NCBI RefSeq assembly: GCF_028705895.1
Contig: NZ_JAQWCQ010000028.1
Span: 1 to 45,501, forward strand
DNA length: 45,501 nt
From: Massilibacteroides sp.
Lineage (GTDB): Bacteria; Bacteroidota; Bacteroidia; Bacteroidales; Tannerellaceae
Direction of reading: 5' to 3'
This document shows, piece by piece, positions 34,388 to 44,313 of this stretch (positions are counted from its first letter, which is position 1; the number at the start of each line of letters is the position of its first letter). Both the position numbers and the translations under genes were made by a program. The notes below the pieces were generated by a model that saw only the letters and a program-made list of their open reading frames with translations, did no database searches and was not told the origin of the DNA.

Positions 34388-37300
34388 TTGAATCAGGTTT
34401 TCTTTTTCTTCTCTTATGGTTGCTGCAGAATCGGTTTTCAATACCGGAGCAGGAAGTGGAAATCTTTTCTTCGAGCGGAATATCTCGGAGAAGTTCGTGA
34501 AATCTTTTCTATACATAATCCCAAGCCCTTGTGTGGTCAGAGACTGTCTTTGGTAACGATACATGTCGTTTGCATGGTTGTACGCTTTAAGTCGTATTTC
34601 TCCCGTTGGTGTTAATTTATATTCCAGATCAAACTCTCCAATAAAAGTACTTTCCTGATTCTGATAAGGGTTGTTTCTTACTCCGAAATTACCGTTAAAT
34701 AATAATCTGTTATCTAATAATTGGCTTGATAGTAACATTTCAAATTCCGTGTCGGATACGCCATCTTGACTTGTGCGGATATTTGTTCCGATTTGTACTT
34801 TATCAGTCAGACTATTCAATATACCGGAAAGCTGTGATGATAAGGCGGAAGAGGCAACTGCATTTAATTCGTTTGAATTATCTCCCATATAAGAAGGAGT
34901 ATAGAATTTATTTAAGACCAAAAGGTAAATAATCTGCAATGTCATCATCTCATCTGTATCCACCAAGCCTTTTACTAAACGTTCCAGTTCTGCATTCGAC
35001 CCAGGCAATTCAATGTCGAACTTAACCATCGGATTCCGCAGTTGTCCGTCAATCTGCAGAATACAATTGACCGGAATATTCGCACGTCCGCTTTGTTCAA
35101 TCAAGCTGGGATCTAAGTCTCCGATATTCGCTGTTAGATTATAAATTGCGTTAATATCCATCACCGCATCAAAAGGATCTCCACGGAAATCGACCGTACT
35201 CCCTTCTCCAATTTTAAAACCTTTATGAATAAGTTGTTGTAAACTGAAATTATAACTTCCGCTGTTTATATTTACTCCACCATACATTCGCAGATCAGAT
35301 TTCGTTCCGTATTCAATCTGCATACTACCGCTTCCGGTTGCTTTTAGCTTATCTCCCGCTACAGGATCCATCACAAGTTCAATGTTAGCATCGGGGGTGA
35401 TATCTAATAGCATATTCATTTTTATTTCTGTGCCATCATCAAGATCCGTTGTTTCATTGTTTTCGTTAGTCGATGACGAATCTGTTGTTGCCAATACCGC
35501 TTGTTCAGCCAGTTTCTTTTTATCGATAAACGTGATGAAATCATATTCTGTCGCCTTTGATCCACTCATGAAATTAAATGAAAGAGCAGTTTTCGGTGCG
35601 CTCTGCATATTAATGTCGAAATTGATCACTTTCTCATTCCCTGCTATCTTCGTAGAACCGGTGCCGAATACGGAACCGAATATCATCGGATTCTGTTTCT
35701 CGGCTACATCATAGACTAACATGTTGTTTGCATTAACATCGGCTGAAAATTTAAAATTACGAAAGTGTTCATGAGCAATATCTAAGGTAACTTGTCCTTT
35801 ATTTCCATACTTATCTTCAATCGTTAGTCCTTTTGCTCTAATATTGTTTTTAGTCAGGAAAAGTGAATCTGAAAATGTATATTGCGTATTCAGAAAGTCA
35901 ATGCCAATACGTCCATCTTTCACGAAAGCATTTCCTTCTACGGATATGTTTTTAAAAGAACCATATAGTCGTACTAATCCGAAACCATGCCCTTCCACTG
36001 TGGATGTGATATTTTCCATGAACGGTTGAAGAAAGGCTAAATTAATATCGTTTGCATCAAAATATAATGAGAGTCCCGCTTTCTCTCCAACAGGATAAAT
36101 ATAGCCATTCACGTCAGTCCATGTACTATCGTTCTTGTAAATAGTACCCAACATCAAAATACCTTGTTGCGTATCGTCCCATTCACTGAATAAATTAAGT
36201 TGCCCGAGCTCGACCTGGTTGAATGAAAAGTTCTTTATTTCGAGATCTGTATTCAGCATTCTGCTATTGAATACATCCTGTACATTTACAGTTCCTGTGG
36301 CTTTACCTCCAAATCTTAAAACTTCGATATTGACGGTGTTAAAAATATAGCTAAGCTCAATATCCTTAAGGTCAAGTAGTAATATATCGTTTGGATCTTT
36401 TGATATTGTCCCGTCAATAAGTAAGTGCTCATCCCCATGCGATGCATAAAAATTATCAATACTAATGCGCCCGTTTTCAACACTGACTACACTTGGTAAT
36501 ACTTGCCAGGTGGAATCATTGATCATTAAATACTCCGGAGTAATAGATGTTTCTACCCGTTTAGAAAGTGAACCTTGTTGGTCTTTCTCCTCAGTAAATA
36601 CGGTAGAAGTTCTGAAACTCGCTCTGTACTTATTCTCTTTATTGTTGGCCCAAGTAAACAATGTGTTGATTTTGTCCTCATTCGCATCAGCTTGTAAGTC
36701 GAAATAATTTCTAACCTCTTGTTTCTTGTGATTGATTATCTTAAGATTTAGGTCTATTTGTCCGGACTGATTGCTACAAATAAGATAACCGGATTCAAAG
36801 ATGGTTTTGTCCATACTAAACTTCGGCATATAGGCTTCAATCTGAAATTTATCATATAGATTGTTATAAAAACCGGTTATTCGGGTTTGCGTCAGAATTG
36901 TTATCGGAAGTTTGAGCGTTTTTGACAACGCTTCCGTATTCTCTACGGTTAATAACACAGAAAAATTATTTTCTTCTGTTTCACGGTGTCTGCTCTGTTT
37001 GGTTTTAACCAAAGAAGGAATGTGTTTTTGAAGCGTACTGATAAACTCGGGAATGATCGTTGCAAAAGAATAAGCCCCGTTTACTTCTCCATTCAGTATG
37101 TCCGATTGAATCTGCAGTTTTCTGTCCGACGTATGTCCGGAAGCAGTGATAAGTAGTTTGTCTAAGGAGAATTGCGATGGCGCTGTGACAAAACTAAGGC
37201 TATCTATTCTTATTTCACCTTCAATATTGTCAATTGTATTCCCTGTGAAATCAGCATTCATCGAAAAAGAGAGATTTGGATTCTCATATTTGGGAGTGAG

Positions 37301-38902
37301 GTTCAGAACATCCGGTCGTATATCTTTTGCTTTTGCCGTGAAATTAAAGAGCGAATTTTTCCCTTGATGAATAAATGTCCCTTCAGCATGTAACGATCCG
37401 TTCGGGTCATCAATATTGATTTTGCCATTAAATCCGTTTTTCTTGAAATCTCCTGAGAACAATAAGTTCTTATAGTTATATCCTAAATAGTCTATATTAA
37501 GAATTTTTGCTTCAATTAAACCTGAAAAATCTCCGTTAATCGGTCGAATGGCATCTAATGTAATGTTAAAACGGGCTTTACCATAGGGATTACCCTCGTC
37601 GAAAAGGCGACTGATTTCCAAATCTGAACTACCAATATGTCCTTTTATGAATGTTCCGACTTGTTGTTCTTTATTATGTCCGAAATTCAGGTCTGTTTCT
37701 AAAGTCCCAATGGCAGAGGTTAATTTACCATACGCAATGAGGTTGTCTAAGAAACCGGATATCTCACCTGCAAAATGAAGACTACCCAACTTTTTTAGTT
37801 GATCAGGTAGTTCCACTGCTTTTTCACTGAAATTGTTTACAATTCCACTAAGACCTTCATTCGTTATCTGCATTTTGTTAACCTGTCCAAATAAATAAGC
37901 TTCTTCCGGAGTTGTGATTCCTTTAAGCTCCATCCTGCCTACGAATTGCGCCTTATTACTATAATTAAGAGATAATCTTTTTAAATTTATATTGTTAATG
38001 TAGCCCGATGCCTCTGCTGAAACATCAATAATGTCTTTAAAATTTGTAAATGCAGGAACAAAGGCTTTTAAATCACTAAGGCGTATCTGAGAAGGATCAA
38101 TTGTTAATGTAATGGGAGCGTTGTTAACCAACTCTTCCATGCTGTTTATATTGGCCAAATCTATTTTAGCTTCCGGAATTTTAAAATCTGTTCCGGGTAA
38201 CTTAACTCTTAGGTCATTAATAAATGCACTGTCTTTATCTGCTTGTACATGAAGGGATAGTTTGTTTAAAGAAAGACCTGAATGTTCGTCAAAACTTAGT
38301 TTCTTAATTTGAGCTTTAAGTGTGTTTTCCGTTAATGCCTTGACCGAGATACTTGCACTCAGATTCTCTATTGCTATATGATTTTTGTTAAACTTCTTGC
38401 GGGTTTGTGATTCGGAAAAGACATCATAAGACAGGTTTCCTCTTCTTAGCAACACCGATTGTAATCTAATATCGAAATTAGGTTTTTTCTTTATAGAATC
38501 TTTACTGGAAAATGCATCGATAAGAAATTGCATATTCAGTTCATCCTTGGGCGTTTTCCTATTAAGTTTTAAGTCAAACCCAAAAAGCCGGACTGAGTTA
38601 AATACAAATTTCTTTTCTAATAAAGAGTAGGGTTGGAACCCAACAGAAATGTGAGCGGCTTTAAATAAAGTATCTCCTTTCTGATCTTTAAGATCGATGT
38701 CTTCTAAGACTATTCGGTTAAACCATTCTATGTCTACTCTACCTATTTTTACGGGTACACCTAAATAGTTGGATAATTCCGATGTGACTTTTCGGGTTAC
38801 ACCTTTTTGAATATATGGAATATTTAGTGATATAACCGGAATGACATAGAATACCCAAAGTAAAATGAAGAGACTAACAACTATGTATTTTAACCCTCTG
38901 AT
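34376..38902 (-). CDS. tamB: TamB-like translocation and assembly module protein (AsmA/DUF490), with apparent non-canonical start
   Basis: A giant envelope protein that bridges inner and outer membrane as a beta-taco tube; TamB relatives move phospholipid between membranes and help outer-membrane protein assembly. The C-terminal DUF490 region is clear (FKIGEGSTVDFRGDPFDAVMDI, then VNCILQIDGQLRNPMVKFDI and further segments). The first ATG (38533) would drop the membrane anchor. The frame stays open to an in-frame TAA at 38951-38953 and encodes an anchor YIVVSLFILLWVFYVIPVI, then NIPYIQKGVTRKVTSELSNY, exactly the usual TamB N-terminus. There is no ATG, GTG or TTG in that stretch. Codon ATC at 38900-38902 is my provisional start (1508 residues), about 12 bases from the predicted transcript start; ATA 38884 and ATT 38866 are alternatives. 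A sequence error could also explain it. Confidence 0.85.
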   Translation of the reverse strand: MRGLKYIVVSLFILLWVFYVIPVISLNIPYIQKGVTRKVTSELSNYLGVPVKIGRVDIEWFNRIVLEDIDLKDQKGDTLFKAAHISVGFQPYSLLEKKFVFNSVRLFGFDLKLNRKTPKDELNMQFLIDAFSSKDSIKKKPNFDIRLQSVLLRRGNLSYDVFSESQTRKKFNKNHIAIENLSASISVKALTENTLKAQIKKLSFDEHSGLSLNKLSLHVQADKDSAFINDLRVKLPGTDFKIPEAKIDLANINSMEELVNNAPITLTIDPSQIRLSDLKAFVPAFTNFKDIIDVSAEASGYINNINLKRLSLNYSNKAQFVGRMELKGITTPEEAYLFGQVNKMQITNEGLSGIVNNFSEKAVELPDQLKKLGSLHFAGEISGFLDNLIAYGKLTSAIGTLETDLNFGHNKEQQVGTFIKGHIGSSDLEISRLFDEGNPYGKARFNITLDAIRPINGDFSGLIEAKILNIDYLGYNYKNLLFSGDFKKNGFNGKINIDDPNGSLHAEGTFIHQGKNSLFNFTAKAKDIRPDVLNLTPKYENPNLSFSMNADFTGNTIDNIEGEIRIDSLSFVTAPSQFSLDKLLITASGHTSDRKLQIQSDILNGEVNGAYSFATIIPEFISTLQKHIPSLVKTKQSRHRETEENNFSVLLTVENTEALSKTLKLPITILTQTRITGFYNNLYDKFQIEAYMPKFSMDKTIFESGYLICSNQSGQIDLNLKIINHKKQEVRNYFDLQADANEDKINTLFTWANNKENKYRASFRTSTVFTEEKDQQGSLSKRVETSITPEYLMINDSTWQVLPSVVSVENGRISIDNFYASHGDEHLLIDGTISKDPNDILLLDLKDIELSYIFNTVNIEVLRFGGKATGTVNVQDVFNSRMLNTDLEIKNFSFNQVELGQLNLFSEWDDTQQGILMLGTIYKNDSTWTDVNGYIYPVGEKAGLSLYFDANDINLAFLQPFMENITSTVEGHGFGLVRLYGSFKNISVEGNAFVKDGRIGIDFLNTQYTFSDSLFLTKNNIRAKGLTIEDKYGNKGQVTLDIAHEHFRNFKFSADVNANNMLVYDVAEKQNPMIFGSVFGTGSTKIAGNEKVINFDINMQSAPKTALSFNFMSGSKATEYDFITFIDKKKLAEQAVLATTDSSSTNENNETTDLDDGTEIKMNMLLDITPDANIELVMDPVAGDKLKATGSGSMQIEYGTKSDLRMYGGVNINSGSYNFSLQQLIHKGFKIGEGSTVDFRGDPFDAVMDINAIYNLTANIGDLDPSLIEQSGRANIPVNCILQIDGQLRNPMVKFDIELPGSNAELERLVKGLVDTDEMMTLQIIYLLVLNKFYTPSYMGDNSNELNAVASSALSSQLSGILNSLTDKVQIGTNIRTSQDGVSDTEFEMLLSSQLLDNRLLFNGNFGVRNNPYQNQESTFIGEFDLEYKLTPTGEIRLKAYNHANDMYRYQRQSLTTQGLGIMYRKDFTNFSEIFRSKKRFPLPAPVLKTDSAATIREEKENLIQSGE
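34383..34407 (+). terminator. Short intrinsic terminator overlapping the lipB stop codon
   Basis: CCTGAT (34383-34388) and ATCAGG (34392-34397) form a tight 6-bp stem followed by TTTTCTTTTTCTTC. The stem includes the lipB stop codon, and on the other strand encodes the tamB C-terminus. Confidence 0.6.
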
Positions 38903-38919
38903 AACTTTTTGTTTTACTG

Positions 38920-38927
38920 CAAAACTA
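38920..38927 (-). promoter_or_regulatory. -7 element for tamB
   Basis: The minus strand reads TAGTTTTG, matching TAnnTTTG, and predicts transcription from about 38913-38915. Any tamB start codon must lie downstream of this point, which limits the choice to non-ATG/GTG/TTG codons or the distant ATG at 38533. Confidence 0.5.
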
Positions 38928-38991
38928 CAATATAATCGTGATAGAAATGGTTAAATAAGCCGAAAAATAGGATGACTATTGGCATATAAAC

Positions 38992-39030
38992 AAAAAAAGA
39001 GTAGTAAGAAAATGCTCTTACTACTCTTTT
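38992..39030 (-). terminator. Intrinsic terminator of the OmpA-family gene
   Basis: Bases 38995-39009 and 39016-39030 form a perfect 15-bp stem (AAAAGAGTAGTAAGA and its complement) around a 6-base loop. On the minus strand it continues into a run of Ts (38992-38998). Confidence 0.92.
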
Positions 39031-39072
39031 ATATATTCTTTAATTAAAGTAAGCCTTAGCTTAGTCTTTTAA

Positions 39073-40242
39073 TTAGTTGTTAGCTCTCATGATAACAACA
39101 CGGTTCCAATTGTTTTCGCTGTATGGTTGTTCGTCAGAACCCTTCCACTCGATAGTGATTTGGTTAGAAGAAACACCATATTTTTCGATCAATTCTTTTG
39201 CAACCGCTCTTGCACGTTTTTCAGAAAGGCCTAAGTTGTAACCAGAAGTACCTGTTTTCTTATCAGCATATCCAATAACTTTAATAGGAGCGCCTTTTTC
39301 TTTAACAAATTCAGCTGTGTTGTAAATGTTGATTTGTTGATTCTTGTCAATCTTAGAGCTGTTCAAACGGAAGTAAACAACGTTTTCAGAATAGTTGTTT
39401 ACGATAGTAGGAGCAACTTCTTCACATTCAGGACAAGAAACCGGACGTTTGCTTAATTCATCGTTTTCAGCACGTAAAGCATTGATCTGGCTGTTCAAAT
39501 CGTTTAACAAAGCATAATCCATTGGTTGAAGAACTTCGAAGTCTGTTTTTCCTAATTTGAAATTCAAACCTGCAGTTACCTGACCTACGCGATCTGTAGT
39601 GTGACCTTTAGTTACACGGTTGAAATGTTCTTGCAATAATACATATTGACCTTCAATGTTCAAGTCAACACGTTTGCTTAAACGGAAAGACATGATAGCA
39701 CCTAAGTTGATAGAAGGAGATTCAGATCTTTTATAAACTGTGTTTACTCCAGCCATTTTTACACCTTCTACTGTTTTTCCAGAACGTACAGCATAACCGA
39801 TACCTGCGAAAGGAATGAAACGGAATACTTTACTTTCTTTATAAGGAGCCCAATAGTTTGTGATGTCCCACATAAAGTCCAAGTGTGGATTCAACCAATA
39901 TGCTTTCAATTCTGTTGTCCCGTTAGGATCTACAAAACTTTTCATCGGACCACCATTCAATTGTAAACGAGCACCCCAATATGGATTGTACCATTTACCG
40001 AATGATATTTGAGGGGCAATATTAATTCTGTCTCCAAAATCAGCTTCAGCATTGTCATCTCCAAATAATACATTTCCTCCAACTCCTAAAGTGATAAACC
40101 AGTTATCACCGGCTTTATTTTTCTTGAAATTAGTTTTTGAGCCATTTTCTGTGCTATAGCCAATCTGAGGTTGATATTCCTGAGCTGTAGCAGAAAAAGC
40201 GAAAACTGTTAACAAAGCCAATACAAAAATCTTTGTTTTCAT
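39073..40242 (-). CDS. OmpA-family outer-membrane protein
   Basis: A 389-residue protein when started at the second in-frame ATG (40242), which gives a clean signal peptide MKTKIFVLALLTVFAFSATAQ. The N-terminal part resembles an eight-stranded beta-barrel (NWFITLGVGGNVLFGDD, RINIAPQISFGKWYNPYWGARLQ, FRFIPFAGIGYAVRSG). A short coiled segment follows (LNSQINALRAENDELSKR), then SCPECE and a C-terminal OmpA domain with VIGYADKKTGTSGYNLGLS and EKRARAVAKELI, whose Asp and Arg normally bind peptidoglycan. It probably anchors the outer membrane to the wall and is likely abundant, given its strong promoter and terminator. An alternative start at 40254 adds only four residues. Confidence 0.93.
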   Translation of the reverse strand: MKTKIFVLALLTVFAFSATAQEYQPQIGYSTENGSKTNFKKNKAGDNWFITLGVGGNVLFGDDNAEADFGDRINIAPQISFGKWYNPYWGARLQLNGGPMKSFVDPNGTTELKAYWLNPHLDFMWDITNYWAPYKESKVFRFIPFAGIGYAVRSGKTVEGVKMAGVNTVYKRSESPSINLGAIMSFRLSKRVDLNIEGQYVLLQEHFNRVTKGHTTDRVGQVTAGLNFKLGKTDFEVLQPMDYALLNDLNSQINALRAENDELSKRPVSCPECEEVAPTIVNNYSENVVYFRLNSSKIDKNQQINIYNTAEFVKEKGAPIKVIGYADKKTGTSGYNLGLSEKRARAVAKELIEKYGVSSNQITIEWKGSDEQPYSENNWNRVVIMRANN

Positions 40243-40298
40243 ATTCTTAAACATTTTAATTAAACAATCTATATTCCCTTATACCACATAAAACGTAG

Positions 40299-40329
40299 CA
40301 AAATTAACGCTTTTTTGTATTAAAACAAA
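40299..40329 (-). promoter_or_regulatory. Strong promoter of the OmpA-family gene
   Basis: On the minus strand TTTG (40326-40329) is followed after 19 bases by TAATTTTG (40299-40306), close to the Bacteroidetes consensus in both elements and spacing. The leader is about 50 bases. Confidence 0.7.
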
Positions 40330-40351
40330 CAAAAAACCTAAAAAGTTTATT

Positions 40352-41503
40352 CTATTCAAAATAGTTAAGCGTCTTGTAGCCCCCATTTTTCAAAAAAGAC
40401 TCCTTTTTCATTAATTTTATGTCAGAGCTTATCATATCAGACACAAGGGCTTGCAGATTATACGTAGGCTCCCAGCCCAATTGTTTTCTTGCTTTGCCGG
40501 CGTCTCCAATAAGAAGATCAACTTCTGTAGGACGGAAATATTGTGGGTCAACTCCAACAACTTGTTTGCCTATTTTCTTACCTATTTCTTCGATATAATC
40601 TTTGCCTACTTTTTCATTAAATAAGCCTTCATTTATACCTTTTAATACTGCTATCTCATCAACTCCTTCATTGCGGAATTCTACTTCCAAACCTATTTCT
40701 TCAAAACTTTTTGTTATGAAGTCACGGATTGTTGTTGTATGCCCTGTTGCTATCACATAATCATCCGGTTTATCTTGCTGGAGTATCAAATACATTGCTT
40801 TTATGTAGTCTTTAGCATGCCCCCAGTCTCGTTTGGATGAAAGATTTCCCATAAATAAGTTCTCCTGCATGCCTAATGCTATACGAGATACTGCACGCGT
40901 CACTTTTCGGGTAACAAATGTTTCTCCTCTTAACGGGGATTCATGATTGAACAGAATTCCGTTGGATGCGTGCATATTATAGGCTTCACGATAGTTGACC
41001 GTAATCCAGTATCCGTACAATTTCGCCACGGCATATGGGCTTCTGGGATAAAATGGGGTTGTCTCTTTTTGAGGTACTTCCTGAACTAAGCCGTATAATT
41101 CAGAAGTCGAGGCCTGATATATTCTGGTCTTAGTTTTCAGATTTAATAGTCGAACAGCTTCAAGGATTCTCAATACCCCTAATCCATCCGCATTTGCCGT
41201 GTATTCCGGTGTGTCGAAACTTACCTTAACATGGCTCATTGCAGCTAAATTATATATTTCATCCGGTTGAGTTTCTCCAATGATACGTGTCAGATTCAAA
41301 CTGTCGGTCAGGTCTCCATAATGTAAGACAAAGTTTCTGTTCTCTATATGAGGATCCTGATATAAATGATCTATTCGCTCAGTATTAAACATTGAAGATC
41401 TTCTTTTAACACCGTGAACCGTGTAACCTTTTTTTATTAAGTATTCTGCAAGATAAGCTCCGTCTTGTCCGGTTATACCTGTTATTAATGCAACCTTTCC
41501 CAT
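40352..41503 (-). CDS. gmd: GDP-mannose 4,6-dehydratase
   Basis: Short-chain dehydrogenase-type enzyme that turns GDP-mannose into GDP-4-keto-6-deoxymannose, the first step to GDP-L-fucose. The N-terminus has the NAD(P)-binding [53 protein letters not shown] (in pieces) contains the active-site Ser/Thr-Glu and the YxxxK pair, and [19 protein letters not shown] is diagnostic of GMD. At 383 residues it is slightly longer than many. It starts 15 bases after fcl ends, so the pathway's two steps are co-expressed. The GDP-fucose made feeds surface glycans or fucosylated proteins. Confidence 0.96.
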   Translation of the reverse strand: MGKVALITGITGQDGAYLAEYLIKKGYTVHGVKRRSSMFNTERIDHLYQDPHIENRNFVLHYGDLTDSLNLTRIIGETQPDEIYNLAAMSHVKVSFDTPEYTANADGLGVLRILEAVRLLNLKTKTRIYQASTSELYGLVQEVPQKETTPFYPRSPYAVAKLYGYWITVNYREAYNMHASNGILFNHESPLRGETFVTRKVTRAVSRIALGMQENLFMGNLSSKRDWGHAKDYIKAMYLILQQDKPDDYVIATGHTTTIRDFITKSFEEIGLEVEFRNEGVDEIAVLKGINEGLFNEKVGKDYIEEIGKKIGKQVVGVDPQYFRPTEVDLLIGDAGKARKQLGWEPTYNLQALVSDMISSDIKLMKKESFLKNGGYKTLNYFE

Positions 41504-41518
41504 TTTATATATGTATTA

Positions 41519-42601
41519 TTACTTCGATAAAGTGCTGTCAGAGTACCATTTGTAGAGACGTTTTACGCCTTCTTCTATTTCTATAGAATGCTGCCACCCT
41601 AATTTATTTAGTTTGGTCACATCTGTTAATTTCCTCAATGTCCCATCCGGTTTGTCAGAGTTGAATTTTAGTTCACCAGTATATCCAACGGTCTTTTTGA
41701 TCAACTCAGCGACATCCTTGATCGAAATATCTTTACCGGTACCTATATTTATATGTGTATTTCGTACTTCTTTTTCTGATGTTTTCAGATCGTTGAAATC
41801 TACTTTTTGCATAACAAAAACACAGGCGTCGGCCATTTCTTCGCTCCAAAGGAATTCACGCGTTGGTTTTCCTGTTCCCCATATTTCTACCTGACTGTCG
41901 TTTACTCCATATTTACCAAGAATCTTTCGTATTTCATCTTCAGACGAGTTGCCGTTTATACCTTCAATAGGACGTATGTTTAAATCCTTTTTCAATGCTT
42001 CCCCGTTCCCGGATTTAAGGCAATGTGCTAAATGCATTTTTCTTATAATAGCCGGAAGAACATGAGACGTTTCCAGGTTGAAATTATCATTAGGACCATA
42101 TAAATTGGTCGGCATAACTGCTATGAAATTTGTCCCAAATTGCAGATTATAACTTTCGCACATCTTTATACCTGCAATTTTGGCAATTGCATATGGCTCA
42201 TTTGTGTACTCCAGCGGGGAGGTCAGTAAACACGACTCAGGCATTGGTTGAGGAGCTTCGCCCGGATAAATACAGGTACTACCCAAGAAAAGAAGTTTCT
42301 TTACATCATGGATGTATGCCGCGTGGATTACATTATTCTGTATCATCAAATTGCGATAAATGAAATCTCCTCTGTAGGTGTTGTTGGCCATAATACCTCC
42401 GACATAGGCTGCTGAAAGAAAGACATATTCCGGCTTTTCTTCGGAGAAAAACTGATTAACAGCTTGCTGGTTGGTTAGGTCTAATTCTTTGTGAGTTCTA
42501 AGTGCAAAATTAGTAAAGCCTCTTTCTTTTAGATTCTTCAGTATAGCTGAACCGACTAATCCACGATGCCCAGCTACAAATATCTTATTTTTCAAGTCCA
42601 T
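41519..42601 (-). CDS. fcl: GDP-L-fucose synthase
   Basis: Epimerises and reduces GDP-4-keto-6-deoxymannose to GDP-L-fucose using NADPH. The N-terminus FVAGHRGLVGSAIL carries the dinucleotide motif; LFLGSTCIYPGEAPQPMPE and EPYAIAKIAGIKMCE contain the catalytic Ser, Tyr and Lys, and MPTNLYGPNDNF is typical. At 360 residues it carries an insert of about 45 residues (around DLNIRPIEGINGNSSEDEIRK) relative to the short enterobacterial form; this longer form is frequent in Bacteroidetes. It overlaps the rfbA stop by one base. Confidence 0.95.
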   Translation of the reverse strand: MDLKNKIFVAGHRGLVGSAILKNLKERGFTNFALRTHKELDLTNQQAVNQFFSEEKPEYVFLSAAYVGGIMANNTYRGDFIYRNLMIQNNVIHAAYIHDVKKLLFLGSTCIYPGEAPQPMPESCLLTSPLEYTNEPYAIAKIAGIKMCESYNLQFGTNFIAVMPTNLYGPNDNFNLETSHVLPAIIRKMHLAHCLKSGNGEALKKDLNIRPIEGINGNSSEDEIRKILGKYGVNDSQVEIWGTGKPTREFLWSEEMADACVFVMQKVDFNDLKTSEKEVRNTHINIGTGKDISIKDVAELIKKTVGYTGELKFNSDKPDGTLRKLTDVTKLNKLGWQHSIEIEEGVKRLYKWYSDSTLSK

Positions 42602-43485
42602 TATTTATTCTGTTTTTTTAAGAAATGCATCAGGTATTGTCCATATTGATTTTTAGACATAACAGATGCGACTTCTTTTAATTTTTCGTCATTGATCCAT
42701 CCTTTATTGTACGCTATTTCTTCAAGACAGGCTACTTTTAACCCTTGTCTTTTTTCGATTACTTCAATAAATGTGGACGCTTCGGATAAAGAGTCGTGCG
42801 TTCCCGTATCCAACCAGGCAAATCCTCTTCCTAATATTTCAACCTTTAAGTCCCCTTTATTCAAAAACATCTGATTGACTGTCGTTATTTCCAGTTCTCC
42901 GCGTGCAGAAGGTTGAATGTTCTGCGCTACGTCAATTACTGTGTTGGGGTAGAAGTAGAGTCCCACAACAGCATAGTTTGATTTAGGTTCAGCAGGCTTT
43001 TCTTCAATACTCAAAACGTTTCCTTCTTTATCAAATTCCGCCACTCCATACCGTTCGGGATCATTTACATAATATCCGAAAACAGTTGCTTTATTTTCCT
43101 CCTCCACATTTTTCACTGCTTTTTTTAGCATTGCTGTGAAGTTTTGTCCATAAAAGATATTGTCTCCGAGAACTAAACAGGCAGAATCATTACCAATAAA
43201 ATCAGCTCCGATAATGAATGCCTGAGCTAATCCGTCCGGAGAAGGTTGTTCTGCATATTCAAACCGTACCCCATAATCTGATCCATCTCCCAATAATCGT
43301 TGGAATCCCGGCAGGTCGTAAGGTGTTGAGATAATTAGTATTTCCCGTATCCCGGCCAGCATCAATACCGATATCGGATAATAAATCATCGGCTTGTCGT
43401 AAACAGGCAATAATTGTTTTGACACTCCCTTTGTGATAGGATATAGACGGGTTCCTGACCCTCCGGCTAATACAATTCCTTTCAT
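42601..43485 (-). CDS. rfbA: Glucose-1-phosphate thymidylyltransferase
   Basis: Makes dTDP-glucose from glucose-1-phosphate and dTTP, the entry to dTDP-rhamnose and related sugars. The N-terminus [20 protein letters not shown] is the nucleotide-binding signature; [23 protein letters not shown] and [21 protein letters not shown] are conserved, as is LDTGTHDSL near the sugar site. At 294 residues it is full length. The rest of the rhamnose pathway (rfbB, C, D) is not in the window. Its operon with gmd and fcl groups precursors for envelope glycans. Confidence 0.96.
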   Translation of the reverse strand: MKGIVLAGGSGTRLYPITKGVSKQLLPVYDKPMIYYPISVLMLAGIREILIISTPYDLPGFQRLLGDGSDYGVRFEYAEQPSPDGLAQAFIIGADFIGNDSACLVLGDNIFYGQNFTAMLKKAVKNVEEENKATVFGYYVNDPERYGVAEFDKEGNVLSIEEKPAEPKSNYAVVGLYFYPNTVIDVAQNIQPSARGELEITTVNQMFLNKGDLKVEILGRGFAWLDTGTHDSLSEASTFIEVIEKRQGLKVACLEEIAYNKGWINDEKLKEVASVMSKNQYGQYLMHFLKKQNK

Positions 43486-43510
43486 AATCAGATTGTTTTT
43501 TAAGATAATC

Positions 43511-44152
43511 TTATTTTTTTCTATTCCTCAATACTTCTATAACTCCCGGTAAAACAGAAATCAGAATTATTAAAACAATAAGTAATTTGAGGTTTTTCTG
43601 AACAAACTCTAACCCTCCGAAAAAGTAGCCTGCATACATGAATAATGCAACCCAGCAGATGCCTCCTATAATATTATAGAAACCAAACTGTTTATAACAC
43701 ATTTTCCCCATACCTGCTACAAAAGGTGCGAATGTTCTTACTATCGGTACAAATCGAGCTAAAATAATCGTTTTGCCACCGTGTTTCTCGTAAAATTTGT
43801 GTGTTTTATCCAGATAGCTCTGCTTAAATATTTTAGAATCAGGGTTGCTGAATAATTTTTCGCCGAAATACTTACCAATAAGATAATTGGTTAAGTCTCC
43901 CAAAATTGCTGCACTGATAAGCAGTAGAACCATTAGATGAACATTGATGTCATTATCTCCTAACGACGCAAGAGCACCGGCAACGAAAAGGAGAGAATCG
44001 CCTGGTAAAAAGGGCGTTACTACCAAACCTGTTTCACAGAAAATAATCAAAAATAAAATAGCATATATCCATATACCATAATTAGCTACAAGTTCTGCTA
44101 AGTGAACGTCAATGTGAAGGATAAAATCAAAAAGAAACTGGATTGCTTCCAT
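43511..44152 (-). CDS. DedA family membrane protein (VTT domain)
   Basis: A 213-residue inner-membrane protein with about five helices or re-entrant hairpins. Family signatures are [28 protein letters not shown] and [22 protein letters not shown] with the conserved Arg pair. DedA proteins are proposed lipid scramblases or flippases; several recycle undecaprenyl phosphate from the outer to the inner face of the membrane. As the first gene of the dedA-rfbA-fcl-gmd unit, a role in carrier-lipid recycling for surface polysaccharide would fit, but this is inference. Confidence 0.93.
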   Translation of the reverse strand: MEAIQFLFDFILHIDVHLAELVANYGIWIYAILFLIIFCETGLVVTPFLPGDSLLFVAGALASLGDNDINVHLMVLLLISAAILGDLTNYLIGKYFGEKLFSNPDSKIFKQSYLDKTHKFYEKHGGKTIILARFVPIVRTFAPFVAGMGKMCYKQFGFYNIIGGICWVALFMYAGYFFGGLEFVQKNLKLLIVLIILISVLPGVIEVLRNRKK

Positions 44153-44179
44153 GAGCTTTATTAATATTATTTACGAGTA

Positions 44180-44187
44180 CAAACATA
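44180..44187 (-). promoter_or_regulatory. -7 element for dedA-rfbA-fcl-gmd
   Basis: The minus strand reads TATGTTTG (TAnnTTTG), 27 bases before the dedA ATG. The four genes downstream have gaps of 25, -1 and 15 bases, so this likely drives all of them. Confidence 0.55.
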
Positions 44188-44313
44188 AGAAAAAACAAAA
44201 AACAATTCACCTTTAAAAACGATTATTCGATTATTATGGATCAGGCAAAATATCGGGTTGTTATGGTAATAATCCATCGTGATACGTCTATACTGCAAAC
44301 TGGCATTTTAGAG

